From Streptomyces sp. HmicA12 (GTDB lineage: Bacteria; Actinomycetota; Actinomycetes; Streptomycetales; Streptomycetaceae): DNA of 64,000 bases. The notes under the pieces are model-generated. The model ran no database searches, was not told where the DNA came from, and saw nothing but the letters and a program-made list of their open reading frames with translations. Where the stretch lies: NCBI RefSeq assembly GCF_000373565.1, contig NZ_KB891842.1, positions 62,001-126,000 of the forward strand. The letters are read 5' to 3'. Below are positions 47,175-55,685 of this stretch, in pieces. How positions within the stretch are numbered: position 1 is the stretch's first letter; every line of letters begins with the position of its first letter. Position numbers and translations under genes: made by a program.

Positions 47175-49328
47175 TCATCGACCGCCCCCCATCAGCCCCG
47201 CGGCCCGCGCCCACCGGTACTTCGCGCCGAGCACGGCCACCGGCTTCTCGGTCGTGTACGGGTACGCGACCACCCCGCGCTCGAACAGGTACTGGCACGC
47301 CTCCTCGACCTCGACGTCCCCGGCGAGCGACGCGACCACCGGCTTCTCGATCCCGCGCTCGCGGAACTCCTGCACGACGCGGGCCGTTACCTCCGCAAAG
47401 ACCATGGGAGGGGTGACGATGGTGTGCCAGTAGCCGAGCACGAGCGAATGAATGCGCGGGTCCTCCAGGCCGAGCCGGATCGTCGCCTCGTACGTCGACG
47501 GGGGCTCGCCGCCCGTGATGTCGACGGGGTTGCCCGCGGCCCCGAAGGGCGGGATGAACTTCCGGAAGGCGGCGTCCAGGTCGGCCGGGATCTCCATCAG
47601 CCGAAGCCCGTTGTCCGTCACCGCGTCCGAGAGCAGCACACCCGAGCCGCCCGCACCGGTGATGATCACGACGTTGTCGCCCTGCGGCGTCGGCAGCACG
47701 GGCAGCGCCCGCGCGTACTCCAGCATGTCGTTCAGGCCCGGGGCCCGGATGACACCGGCCTGCTTGAGGATGTCGTCGTACACGGCGTCGTCGCCCGCGA
47801 GGGCGCCCGTGTGCGAGCCGGCGGCCTTCGCGCCGGCGGCGGTCCGTCCCGCCTTGAGGACGACGACGGGCTTCTTCGGCACCGTCGCGCGCGCGGCCTC
47901 CACGAAGGCCCGCCCGTCCTTGAGGTCCTCCAGGTGCATGGCGATGCACTGGGTGTTGGGGTCCTCGCCGAACCAGGTCAGCAGGTCGTCCTCGTCCAGG
48001 TCGGACTTGTTGCCGAGTCCGACGATGGCCGACACACCTGTCTTGGTGGTCCGGGCGAAGCCGAGGATCGCCATCCCGATGCCGCCGGACTGCGAGGTCA
48101 GCGCCACGCCGCCCTTCACGTCGTACGGCGTGCAGAACGTGGCGCACAGGTCCTGCCACGTCGAGTAGTAGCCGTAGATGTTCGGCCCGAGCAGCCGCAC
48201 ACCGTACCGCTCGCCGATGCCGACGATCTCCTCCTGGAGCTCGTGCTCCCCGGTCTCCGCGAAGCCGGAGGGGATCAGCACCGCGTTGGGTATGCCCTTG
48301 CGGCCGACCTCCTCCAGGGCCGAGGCGACGAACTTGGCGGGAATGGCGAAGACCGCCACGTCCACCTCGCCGGGCACATCGGTGACGCTCTTGTACGCCT
48401 TGCGGCCCAGAATGTCGTCGGCCTTGGGGTTCACCGGGTGGATCTCTCCGGAGAAGCCGCCGTCGATCAGGTTGCGCATGACCGAGTTGCCGATCTTGCC
48501 CTGCTCGTTGGAGGCGCCGATCACCGCCACCGAGCGCGGCTGCATCAGCCGGTTCATGGTGGCGAGGATCTGCTCCCGGGTGTAGGTGCGGCGCTGCTTC
48601 TGCTCGCCCTCGGCGAGGATCACGCGGATGTCGGCGGCGACGGCGCCCTCGGGGGTCGCGATGACCGGGTTGAGGTCGATCTCCGCGATCTCCGGGAAGT
48701 CCGCGACCAGTTGGGACACGCGACGGATCTGCTCGGCGAGCGCCTCCCGGTCGACCCCGCGGGCGCCCCGCACCCCGCGCAGGATCTCGGCCGCCTTGAT
48801 GGAGTCGAGCATGCCCAGGGCCTCGTCGGCGTCCAGCGGCGCGAGCCGGAAGGTGACGTCCTTGAGGACCTCCACCAGCACCCCGCCGAGCCCGAAGGCG
48901 ACCACCTTGCCGAACGTCGGATCGGTGACCGCTCCGACGATGACCTCCTGGGACTCCGCCCCGGTGGGCAGCAGCTCCTGCACCTGTACGCCCTCGATGC
49001 GGGCGTCGGGCGCGTAGGCGCGGGCGTTCTCGATGATCTTGTCGAATCCGGCGCGCACGTCGGCGTCCCCCCGCACACCGACGATGACGCCGCCGGCATC
49101 CGTCTTGTGCAGGATGTCCGGGGAGACGATCTTCAGTACGACGGGCTTTCCGAAGCGTGCCGCGGCCGCCACGGCCGCGTCGGCGTCGGGTGCGAGTTCC
49201 TCGCCGGGCACGGCGATCCCGTACGCGTCGGCGATCACCTTGCCCTCGGGTGCGGTGAGCGCGGTGCGGCCCTCCGCCCGTACGGCATCGAGCAGCGCCC
49301 GTACCGTCGCGGTCCGGTCTTGTGCCAT
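47175..49328 (-). CDS. ADP-forming acyl-CoA ligase (acetate--CoA ligase family), ATP-grasp domain first
   Basis: 717 aa. Residues ~1-235 are an ATP-grasp domain (KPVVLKIVSPDILHKTDAGGV, GKVVAFGLGGVLVEVLKDV, EIDLNPVIA). Residues ~260-700 are the CoA-binding and ligase domains (SVAVIGASNEQGKIGNSVM, LTSQSGGIGMAILG). The phosphorylated His is His506 in GSHTGALAG. The order beta-then-alpha is the reverse of the common alpha-beta order. ATG 49328 or the adjacent TTG 49331 starts it, touching the frc stop. It could make oxalyl-, formyl- or acetyl-CoA with ATP; the frc context favours an oxalate-related acid. Confidence 0.9.
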   Translation of the reverse strand: MAQDRTATVRALLDAVRAEGRTALTAPEGKVIADAYGIAVPGEELAPDADAAVAAAARFGKPVVLKIVSPDILHKTDAGGVIVGVRGDADVRAGFDKIIENARAYAPDARIEGVQVQELLPTGAESQEVIVGAVTDPTFGKVVAFGLGGVLVEVLKDVTFRLAPLDADEALGMLDSIKAAEILRGVRGARGVDREALAEQIRRVSQLVADFPEIAEIDLNPVIATPEGAVAADIRVILAEGEQKQRRTYTREQILATMNRLMQPRSVAVIGASNEQGKIGNSVMRNLIDGGFSGEIHPVNPKADDILGRKAYKSVTDVPGEVDVAVFAIPAKFVASALEEVGRKGIPNAVLIPSGFAETGEHELQEEIVGIGERYGVRLLGPNIYGYYSTWQDLCATFCTPYDVKGGVALTSQSGGIGMAILGFARTTKTGVSAIVGLGNKSDLDEDDLLTWFGEDPNTQCIAMHLEDLKDGRAFVEAARATVPKKPVVVLKAGRTAAGAKAAGSHTGALAGDDAVYDDILKQAGVIRAPGLNDMLEYARALPVLPTPQGDNVVIITGAGGSGVLLSDAVTDNGLRLMEIPADLDAAFRKFIPPFGAAGNPVDITGGEPPSTYEATIRLGLEDPRIHSLVLGYWHTIVTPPMVFAEVTARVVQEFRERGIEKPVVASLAGDVEVEEACQYLFERGVVAYPYTTEKPVAVLGAKYRWARAAGLMGGGR

Positions 49329-49331
49329 CAA

Positions 49332-50561
49332 TCAGATCACTCCGTTCGACTTCAGGAGGCGCAACTCCTCGTCGCCAAGGCCCAGTTCACCGATGAAGAC
49401 CTCTTCGTTGTGTTCGCCGAGGAGGGGTGAGCTGGTGATGTCGACGGGGGAGTCGGAGAGCTTGAGGGGGGAGCCGACGGTCTTGAAGGTGCCGCGCTGG
49501 GGATGCGGCACGTCGACGACCATCTCGTTGGCGATGAGGGAGGGGTCCTCGATGATCTCCTTGGTGGAGAGGATGGGGCCGCACGGGATGTTGTGGGCGT
49601 TGAGCTTCTCCAGGACGTCCCACTTGGGCAGCGTCGAGGACCATTCCTCGATGAGCTGGAACATCTTGTTGAGCTTGGGCAGTCGCGCCTCCGGGGTCGC
49701 CCACTCGGGGTCCTCGGCGAGCTCGGGGCGTCCGATGAGTTCGCTGAGCGGCTGCCAGCCGACGGGCTGGACGATGACGTAGACGTAGTCGTTGGGCCCG
49801 CCGGGCGCGCACTGGACGGCCCAGCCGGGCTGGCCGCCGCCGGAGGCGTTGCCGGAGCGCGGGACCTCCGTGCCGAAGTCTTCGTTGGGGTACTCGTTGA
49901 GGGGGCCGTGGGTGAGGCGCTGCTGGTCGCGGAGCTTCACGCGGCAGAGGTTGAGGACGGCGTGCTGCATGGCGACGTTGACGCGCTGCCCGCGGCCGGT
50001 GTTCTCGCGCTGGAAGAGTGCGGCGAGGATGCCGGCGACGGTGTGGATGCCGGTCCCGGAGTCGCCGATCTGGGCGCCGGTGGCCAGCGGTGGTCCGTCC
50101 TCGAAGCCGGTGGTGGACATGGATCCGCCCATGGCCTGGGCCACGACTTCGTAGGCCTTGAAGTTGGTGTAGGGGCCGTCGCCGAAGCCCTTGATCGAGG
50201 CGTAGACGATGCGCGGGTTGATCTCCTGGATGCGGTCCCAGGTGAAGCCCATGCGGTCGACCGCGCCGGGGCCGAAGTTCTCGACCAGGACGTCGGAGGT
50301 GCGGATGAGCTGGGTGAGGAGCTCCTTGCCGCGGTCGGTCTTGGTGTTGAGGGTGATGCTGCGCTTGTTGCAGTTGAGCATCGTGAAGTAGAGGGAGTCG
50401 GCGTCGGGGAGGTCACGCAGTTGCTTGCGTGTGATGTCCCCTGACGGCGCCTCCAGCTTGATCACGTCCGCGCCCAGCCACGCCAGCAACTGCGTGGCGG
50501 ACGGACCCGACTGCACATGCGTCATGTCGAGGACGCGCACACCTTCAAGAGCTTTGGTCAC
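49332..50561 (-). CDS. frc: Formyl-CoA:oxalate CoA-transferase
   Basis: 409-aa class III CoA-transferase. It matches formyl-CoA transferase closely: the opening [61 protein letters not shown], the catalytic Asp167 in [10 protein letters not shown] and the Gly-rich loop [10 protein letters not shown] that shields the intermediate. Frc moves CoA from formyl-CoA (or another donor) to oxalate. GTG 50561 with GAGGTGAG upstream. First gene of the minus-strand unit with the acyl-CoA ligase and two OFA transporters. It is divergent from sucCD. Its usual partner oxalyl-CoA decarboxylase is absent from the window. Confidence 0.95.
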   Translation of the reverse strand: MTKALEGVRVLDMTHVQSGPSATQLLAWLGADVIKLEAPSGDITRKQLRDLPDADSLYFTMLNCNKRSITLNTKTDRGKELLTQLIRTSDVLVENFGPGAVDRMGFTWDRIQEINPRIVYASIKGFGDGPYTNFKAYEVVAQAMGGSMSTTGFEDGPPLATGAQIGDSGTGIHTVAGILAALFQRENTGRGQRVNVAMQHAVLNLCRVKLRDQQRLTHGPLNEYPNEDFGTEVPRSGNASGGGQPGWAVQCAPGGPNDYVYVIVQPVGWQPLSELIGRPELAEDPEWATPEARLPKLNKMFQLIEEWSSTLPKWDVLEKLNAHNIPCGPILSTKEIIEDPSLIANEMVVDVPHPQRGTFKTVGSPLKLSDSPVDITSSPLLGEHNEEVFIGELGLGDEELRLLKSNGVI

Positions 50562-50740
50562 TGCCGACTCACCTCACTACTTGTACGGGTTGCGGTTCGT
50601 GGTTCCGTCGTCGACCAGCGGTGGTGCCGACCCGGCGTGCACGGCGTGGATCGCTTGCGCGTCCTGGGAGTTGCGTGCCGCGCCGGGACAGGGGCGCGGA
50701 GGACCGCGGCCCCGGTGCATGGCCTGTCGCTCGTACATTG

Positions 50741-50764
50741 CATACAGTGCTCGAATACTGTATG
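50741..50764. promoter_or_regulatory. Operator-like inverted repeat (site 3) between frc and sucC
   Basis: CATACAGT and ACTGTATG form an 8-bp inverted repeat with an 8-bp spacer, in the 269-bp divergent gap. The sequence is nearly identical to the site at 57177-57200. At 50787-50803 GGTGATGTCCAGGGGGC follows, which is also found after the other site at the same spacing. Confidence 0.7.
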
Positions 50765-50830
50765 AACTTGGTATCCCGCATCCGATGGTGATGTCCAGGG
50801 GGCGTGCGGCACTTATTTCAGGAGCCGAGA

Positions 50831-51964
50831 ATGGACCTGTACGAACACCAGGCAAGGGAACTCTTCGCGGAACACGGCATTTTGGTGCCGCAGGCCGAGG
50901 TCACAGCCTCGGCGAAGGAAGCCAGGGAGATCGCGCGCAGGCTCGGCGGCAAGGTCGTCGTCAAGGCGCAGGTGAAAACCGGAGGCCGCGGGAAGGCCGG
51001 CGGCGTCAAGCTCGCCGCCGACCCGGCCGCCGCCGAGCTCACGGCCCGCCAGATCCTGGGCATGGACATCAAGGGCCACACCGTCCGCACGGTGATGCTG
51101 GCCCAACCCGTCGACATCGAGAGCGAGTTCTACGTCTCCTACGTCCTCGACCGCGCGGCCGGCACCTTTCTCGCCATCGCCTCCGCCGAGGGCGGGATGG
51201 AGATCGAGGAGATCGCCGCCACCCGGCCCGAGGCCGTGGCCCGTGTCCCCATCGACCCGGCCAAGGGCGTCACCACCGCCAAGGCCGCGCAGATCGCCGA
51301 GGCGGCCGGCCTGCCGTCGCAGACCGTCGACGTCCTCGTACGTCTGTGGGAGGTACTGACCCGGGAGGACGCCGTCCTCGTCGAGGTGAACCCGCTCGTG
51401 CGCACCGGGCAGGGGCAGATCCTCGCGCTCGACGGCAAGGTCACCCTCGACGACAACGCCCGCTTCCGGCAGGCACGTTGGGGGGCGGCCGATGTCGCGC
51501 ACGACGACCCGCTGGAGGCGGAGGCGGCCGCCAAGGGCCTCAACTACGTCAAGCTCGACGGCGAGGTCGGCATCATCGGCAACGGCGCGGGGCTCGTCAT
51601 GTCGACCCTCGACGTCGTCGCGGGATGCGGCGCCCGGCCCGCCAACTTCCTCGACATCGGCGGCGGCGCGTCCGCCGAGACCATGGCCGACGGGCTGAAC
51701 GTCATCCTCTCCGACCCGGCCGTCAAGTCCGTCTTCGTCAATGTGTTCGGCGGGATCACCGCCTGCGACGCGGTGGCCGACGGCATCGTCAGGGCCCTGG
51801 ACAGCGTGGAGTTGACCAGGCCGCTCGTGGTCCGCCTCGACGGCAACAACGCCGAGCGCGGGCGCGCCATCCTCGACACGTGCGCCCACCCGCTGATCCA
51901 GCAGGCCACCACCATGGACGGTGCCGCGCGCCGCGCCGCCGACCTCGCCACCGCGACCGCCTGA
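50831..51964 (+). CDS. sucC: Succinate--CoA ligase (ADP-forming) beta subunit-like
   Basis: 377 aa. The ATP-grasp fold is canonical: [78 protein letters not shown] and [19 protein letters not shown] 50831 has AGGAG. It lies under an oxalate-type operator and is divergent from frc, so this is probably a dedicated second SucCD rather than the TCA-cycle pair. It may supply a CoA donor for oxalate or activate oxalate itself (inference). Confidence 0.93.
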   Translation: MDLYEHQARELFAEHGILVPQAEVTASAKEAREIARRLGGKVVVKAQVKTGGRGKAGGVKLAADPAAAELTARQILGMDIKGHTVRTVMLAQPVDIESEFYVSYVLDRAAGTFLAIASAEGGMEIEEIAATRPEAVARVPIDPAKGVTTAKAAQIAEAAGLPSQTVDVLVRLWEVLTREDAVLVEVNPLVRTGQGQILALDGKVTLDDNARFRQARWGAADVAHDDPLEAEAAAKGLNYVKLDGEVGIIGNGAGLVMSTLDVVAGCGARPANFLDIGGGASAETMADGLNVILSDPAVKSVFVNVFGGITACDAVADGIVRALDSVELTRPLVVRLDGNNAERGRAILDTCAHPLIQQATTMDGAARRAADLATATA

Positions 51965-51975
51965 GGAGCCCGGAC

Positions 51976-52860
51976 ATGGCCATCTATCTCACCGAGGAGA
52001 GCAAGGTCCTCGTCCAGGGCATGACCGGGGCCGAGGGCACCAAGCACACCCGCCGCATGATCGCCGCGGGAACGAACGTGGTCGGCGGGGTCAATCCCCG
52101 CAAGGCCGGCACCCAGGTCGACTTCGACGACCGCGCGGTCCCCGTCTTCGGCAGCGTCGCCGAGGGCATGCGGGCCACCGGCGCCGATGTCACCGTCGTC
52201 TTCGTGCCGCCCGCCTTCGCGAAGGCGGCCGTCGTCGAGGCCGCCGACGCGGGCATCCCGCTCGCCGTCGTCATCACCGAGGGCATCCCGGTCCACGACT
52301 CCGTCGCCTTCACCGCGTACGCGAAACAGAAGGGCACCCGGATCGTCGGCCCCAACTGCCCCGGGCTGATCTCGCCCGGGCAGTCCAACGCGGGCATCAT
52401 TCCGGCCGACATCACCAAGCAGGGCCGGATCGGACTCGTCTCCAAGTCGGGCACGCTCACCTACCAACTCATGTACGAGCTGCGGGACATCGGCTTCACC
52501 TCGTGCGTCGGTATCGGTGGCGACCCCGTCATCGGCACTACGCACATCGACTGCCTGGCCGCGTTCGAGAGCGACCCCGAGACCGAACTCATCGTCCTGA
52601 TCGGGGAGATCGGCGGCGACGCCGAGGAGCGCGCGGCCGCCTACATCCGCGACAGCGTCACCAAGCCCGTGGTCGCGTACATCGCCGGGTTCACCGCGCC
52701 CGAAGGCAAGACCATGGGGCACGCGGGCGCCATCGTCTCCGGTTCGTCCGGCACGGCGCAGGCGAAGAAGGAGGCCCTGGAGGCCGTCGGCGTACGCGTC
52801 GGCTCGACACCCACGGAGACCGCGCGCCTCGTCCTGGACCGGCTCGCGGCCGAACAGTGA
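51976..52860 (+). CDS. sucD: Succinate--CoA ligase (ADP-forming) alpha subunit-like
   Basis: 294 aa with the CoA-binding Rossmann part ([31 protein letters not shown]), [19 protein letters not shown] and the phosphohistidine loop [13 protein letters not shown] (His249). ATG 51976, 11 bp after sucC, with GAGGAG in the stop region. Forms the heteromeric ligase with SucC. A terminator follows at 52908-52936. Confidence 0.93.
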   Translation: MAIYLTEESKVLVQGMTGAEGTKHTRRMIAAGTNVVGGVNPRKAGTQVDFDDRAVPVFGSVAEGMRATGADVTVVFVPPAFAKAAVVEAADAGIPLAVVITEGIPVHDSVAFTAYAKQKGTRIVGPNCPGLISPGQSNAGIIPADITKQGRIGLVSKSGTLTYQLMYELRDIGFTSCVGIGGDPVIGTTHIDCLAAFESDPETELIVLIGEIGGDAEERAAAYIRDSVTKPVVAYIAGFTAPEGKTMGHAGAIVSGSSGTAQAKKEALEAVGVRVGSTPTETARLVLDRLAAEQ

Positions 52861-52907
52861 CGCTTTTCATAGCCGTCAACGCCACATATTTATGAGGGAG
52901 TTCGCAT

Positions 52908-52936
52908 ACGGGAGGTGTCCCTGGGGCACCTCCCGT
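52908..52936 (+). terminator. Hairpin terminator after sucCD
   Basis: ACGGGAGGTG pairs with CACCTCCCGT, extended by three more pairs (one G-T) to a 13-bp stem with a 3-nt loop, about 50 bp past the sucD stop. The remaining ~100 bp to the next start probably hold a promoter. Confidence 0.8.
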
Positions 52937-53037
52937 CCACGAGCGAAACCCGCAAGCGAACCCTCAAGGGAAGCTCACCAGCCGACCAAGCCATGCAACT
53001 GACCGCCCCCGAATGTGCACCGAGAGCGGAGAGAACA

Positions 53038-54579
53038 ATGGCCACCACCCTCAAAGCCGGAACGTCCTGGGACGACGCCTGGCGGCGGTGCCTCGCCGTC
53101 GCGCCCGAGGCGTTCCAGGAGGACCGCGTCCTCAACCTCTGGAACGGCGTCTGGCACGCCGACGGCCGCGCGCTGCCGGCCACCAGCCCCGTCGACGGCA
53201 GCCCGATCGCGGGCCCGCCGCGGCTCGACGCGGACACCGCCCACCGGGCCGTACGCGCCGCACTGGACCAGCACCGCGCCTGGCGCCACATCGCCCTGCC
53301 CGAACGCCGCGCCCGCGTCGCCGCCACCCTGGACGCCCTCACCCAGCACCGCGACCTGCTGGCGCTGTTGCTGGTGTGGGAGATCGGCAAGCCGTGGCGG
53401 CTGGCGACGGCGGATGTGGACCGGGCGATCGACGGTGTCCGCTGGTACGTGGATCACGCCGACGAGATGCTCGGCGAGCGGACGCCCTTGGACGGCCCGG
53501 TGTCGAACGTCGCGAGCTGGAACTATCCGATGAGCGTGCTGGTGCACGCGATGCTGGTGCAGGCCCTTGCCGGCAACGCGGTGATCGCCAAGGCGCCGAC
53601 GGACGGAGGTGTCGCGTGTCTGACGCTGGCGTGCGCGCTGGCCGTCCGTGAAGGACTGCCGTTCACGCTGGTCAGCGGCAGCGGGGGAGAGCTCTCGCAG
53701 GCGCTGGTGCGGGCGCCGGAGATCGGGTGCGTGTCGTTCGTGGGCGGTCGGGACACCGGTGCGGCGGTGGCCACGGCGGTCGCCGACCTGGGCAAGCGGC
53801 ACATCCTGGAGCAGGAGGGCCTGAACACCTGGGGGATCTGGAACTTCAGCGACTGGGACAAGCTGACCGCGGTGATCCCCAAGCTGTTCGACTACGGCAA
53901 GCAGCGCTGCACCGCCTACCCGCGGTTCGTCGTGCAGCGGGACGCCTTCGACGCGTTCCTCGACGCCTACCTCCCGGCCGTCCGACAGCTGCGGATCGGC
54001 CACCCGCTCGCCGTGGAACATCCCGAAGACCCTTATCCGCAGCTGGACTTCGGGCCTCTGATCAACGCGGCGAAGGCGAAGGAACTCACCGACCAGGTGA
54101 ACGAGGCCATCGACCGCGGAGCCGTACCGCTGCACCGCTCCGCGCCCGACCCCGATCGCTTCCTTCCGGGGCAGGACACGAGCGCGTACGTCCATCCGGT
54201 CACGCTGCTCGGGCCGCCGGCGTCGTCGCCGCTGCACCACGCGGAGCCGTTCGGCCCGGTGGACACGATCGTGCTGGTGGACACGGAGGCGGAGCTGCTC
54301 GCGGCGATGAACGCCTCCAACGGTGCGCTGGTGGCGACGCTGTCGACGGACGACGAGGCGACCTTCGGGCGGCTGGCCCCGCAGATCAGGGCGTTCAAGG
54401 TCGGCCAGGGCAAGCCGCGTTCACGCGGTGACCGCGAGGAGCTGTTCGGCGGATTCGGCGCCTCCTGGCGGGGCGCCTTCGTCGGCGGCGAGCTGCTCGT
54501 CCGCGCGGTCACCCAGGGCCCGGCCGGAGAACGCCTCCCCGGCAACTTCCCGGCCTACACGACGACACCGGAGGTCTGA
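53038..54579 (+). CDS. Aldehyde dehydrogenase family protein
   Basis: 513 aa with an ALDH fold. The catalytic Cys is Cys291 (GKQRCTAYPR) and the general-base Glu lies in HILEQEGLN, where most ALDHs have LELGGKN, so the active site is atypical. Other marks are NVASWNYPMSVLVHAML and the late AEPFGPV. ATG 53038 with GGAGAGAAC upstream. It lies between sucCD and the second GntR gene. A CoA-acylating role (oxalyl-CoA to glyoxylate) would fit the neighbourhood, but ordinary semialdehyde oxidation is equally possible. Confidence 0.88.
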   Translation: MATTLKAGTSWDDAWRRCLAVAPEAFQEDRVLNLWNGVWHADGRALPATSPVDGSPIAGPPRLDADTAHRAVRAALDQHRAWRHIALPERRARVAATLDALTQHRDLLALLLVWEIGKPWRLATADVDRAIDGVRWYVDHADEMLGERTPLDGPVSNVASWNYPMSVLVHAMLVQALAGNAVIAKAPTDGGVACLTLACALAVREGLPFTLVSGSGGELSQALVRAPEIGCVSFVGGRDTGAAVATAVADLGKRHILEQEGLNTWGIWNFSDWDKLTAVIPKLFDYGKQRCTAYPRFVVQRDAFDAFLDAYLPAVRQLRIGHPLAVEHPEDPYPQLDFGPLINAAKAKELTDQVNEAIDRGAVPLHRSAPDPDRFLPGQDTSAYVHPVTLLGPPASSPLHHAEPFGPVDTIVLVDTEAELLAAMNASNGALVATLSTDDEATFGRLAPQIRAFKVGQGKPRSRGDREELFGGFGASWRGAFVGGELLVRAVTQGPAGERLPGNFPAYTTTPEV

Positions 54580-54587
54580 CAGCGGCT

Positions 54588-54640
54588 GCGACGGGGTCCG
54601 CGCGGCGCAGGGGGCGCTCCCCGCCGCCGGACCCCGTCGC
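54588..54640 (+). terminator. Hairpin terminator after the aldehyde dehydrogenase gene
   Basis: GCGACGGGGTCCG and CGGACCCCGTCGC form a perfect 13-bp stem enclosing a further GCGGC/GCCGC pairing. It starts 9 bp past the stop codon. Confidence 0.85.
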
Positions 54641-54734
54641 CGTGCCGCGGGGCGGCCCACCGGCCGCCTGCGTACACGCTTCTGGGGATTTCATGATCGA
54701 TGTCTTTCGGACAAGGCCGAAACGTGTCGACGGG

Positions 54735-54750
54735 ATACTGTGTACAGGAT
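54735..54750. promoter_or_regulatory. Operator-like palindrome (site 4) upstream of the second GntR gene
   Basis: ATACTGTGTACAGGAT matches the site at 18125 except for the 2-bp centre and one base in the right arm. It is about 90 bp upstream of the regulator start, consistent with autoregulation. Confidence 0.65.
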
Positions 54751-54840
54751 GGGTCAGGTGGCGGCAAGAGATGTCGCAGCAGTTGGGCTCTTGCCGGGTA
54801 CACCGTCGCGTAGGGTGCCCAACTCGGAAAGGGGGCTGGG

Positions 54841-55527
54841 ATGTTGCCGACCGCGGGACTGTCGCGGAGTGCCGTGCCCAAGCTGGATCGGCCCGGGCCG
54901 TTGCGTCAGCGGGTCTACGACACGCTCCTCGAACTCATCGTCACGCGCACGCTGCCACCCGGCGCGCACCTCGTCGAGACCGAACTCGCCGGAGAGCTCG
55001 GCGTCTCACGGCAGCCCGTACGCGAGGCGCTCCAGCGGCTGAACACCGAGGGCTGGGTCGATCTGCGACCCGCGCAGGGCGCCTTCGTGCACGAGCCGAC
55101 CGAGCAGGAGGCCGATCAACTCCTCGGTGTCCGCTCACTGTTGGAGGCCGAGGCGGTCCGGCTCGCCGCGGCCCGCGTGGACGCCCAGGCCGTCGCCGTG
55201 CTCGAGGAACTGTGCGCGGCGGGCGAGCGCGCCGTCGCCGTCGACGACGTCGACGGCCCGGAGGGTGTGGTCGTGCTCAACGCCCGACTGCACGGCATGA
55301 TCAGGGAGTTGGCCGGCAACAGCGTCCTGATCGATCTCTCGGCTCAGGTGGACCGCCGGGTCCGCTGGTACTACACACCCGTGGCACGCCAGCGCGGAAA
55401 GCGATCCTGGCTGGAACACCGGGAGTTGATCGCGGCACTGGCCGCCGGCGACGCGGAGCGGGCCGCGTCGGTGATGCACGCCCACACGGAACACACGCGC
55501 AGGTCGTACCACGAGCGCGAGCGCTGA
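54841..55527 (+). CDS. GntR-family regulator, FCD subfamily (copy 2)
   Basis: 228 aa, closely similar over its whole length to the regulator at 20958. The segment LGVSRQPVREALQRLNTEGW and the following wing DLRPAQGAFVHEPTE are shared by both, so they should read the same operator. The FCD domain differs more (NARLHGMIRELAGNSV) and the metal-site His residues are kept. ATG 54841 lies after GAAAGGGGGCTGGG. Ends just before a 31-bp perfect hairpin. Confidence 0.93.
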   Translation: MLPTAGLSRSAVPKLDRPGPLRQRVYDTLLELIVTRTLPPGAHLVETELAGELGVSRQPVREALQRLNTEGWVDLRPAQGAFVHEPTEQEADQLLGVRSLLEAEAVRLAAARVDAQAVAVLEELCAAGERAVAVDDVDGPEGVVVLNARLHGMIRELAGNSVLIDLSAQVDRRVRWYYTPVARQRGKRSWLEHRELIAALAAGDAERAASVMHAHTEHTRRSYHERER

Positions 55528-55560
55528 GGTCGCCGGGCGGGCGCGGAGGAGGGCACGGAA

Positions 55561-55632
55561 CGCAGGAGGCATGCAGGAGATGGCTCTCCCCGGTGGGCGT
55601 CGGGGAGAGCCATCTCCTGCATGCCTCCTGCG
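55561..55632. terminator. 31-bp perfect hairpin between convergent genes
   Basis: Arms at 55561-55591 and 55602-55632 are exactly complementary over 31 bp with a 10-nt loop. The hairpin lies 33 bp after the GntR stop and 53 bp before the end of the convergent transporter gene. It is a bidirectional terminator by position, but much longer than usual. Confidence 0.9.
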
Positions 55633-55685
55633 CGGCTCGCGCGGCCCGTGTCATCCGCGTGGGCCGCGCGGTCGAACCGTCGTGT

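Noticed and set aside
54697-54725. TTTCGG/CCGAAA inverted repeat as another operator
   Set aside because: Arms are only 6 bp, and nothing similar was noticed near other genes in the window.
55561-55632. Short ORFs on both strands starting MQEMALP
   Set aside because: They result from the 31-bp hairpin, which places the same start-like sequence on both strands.
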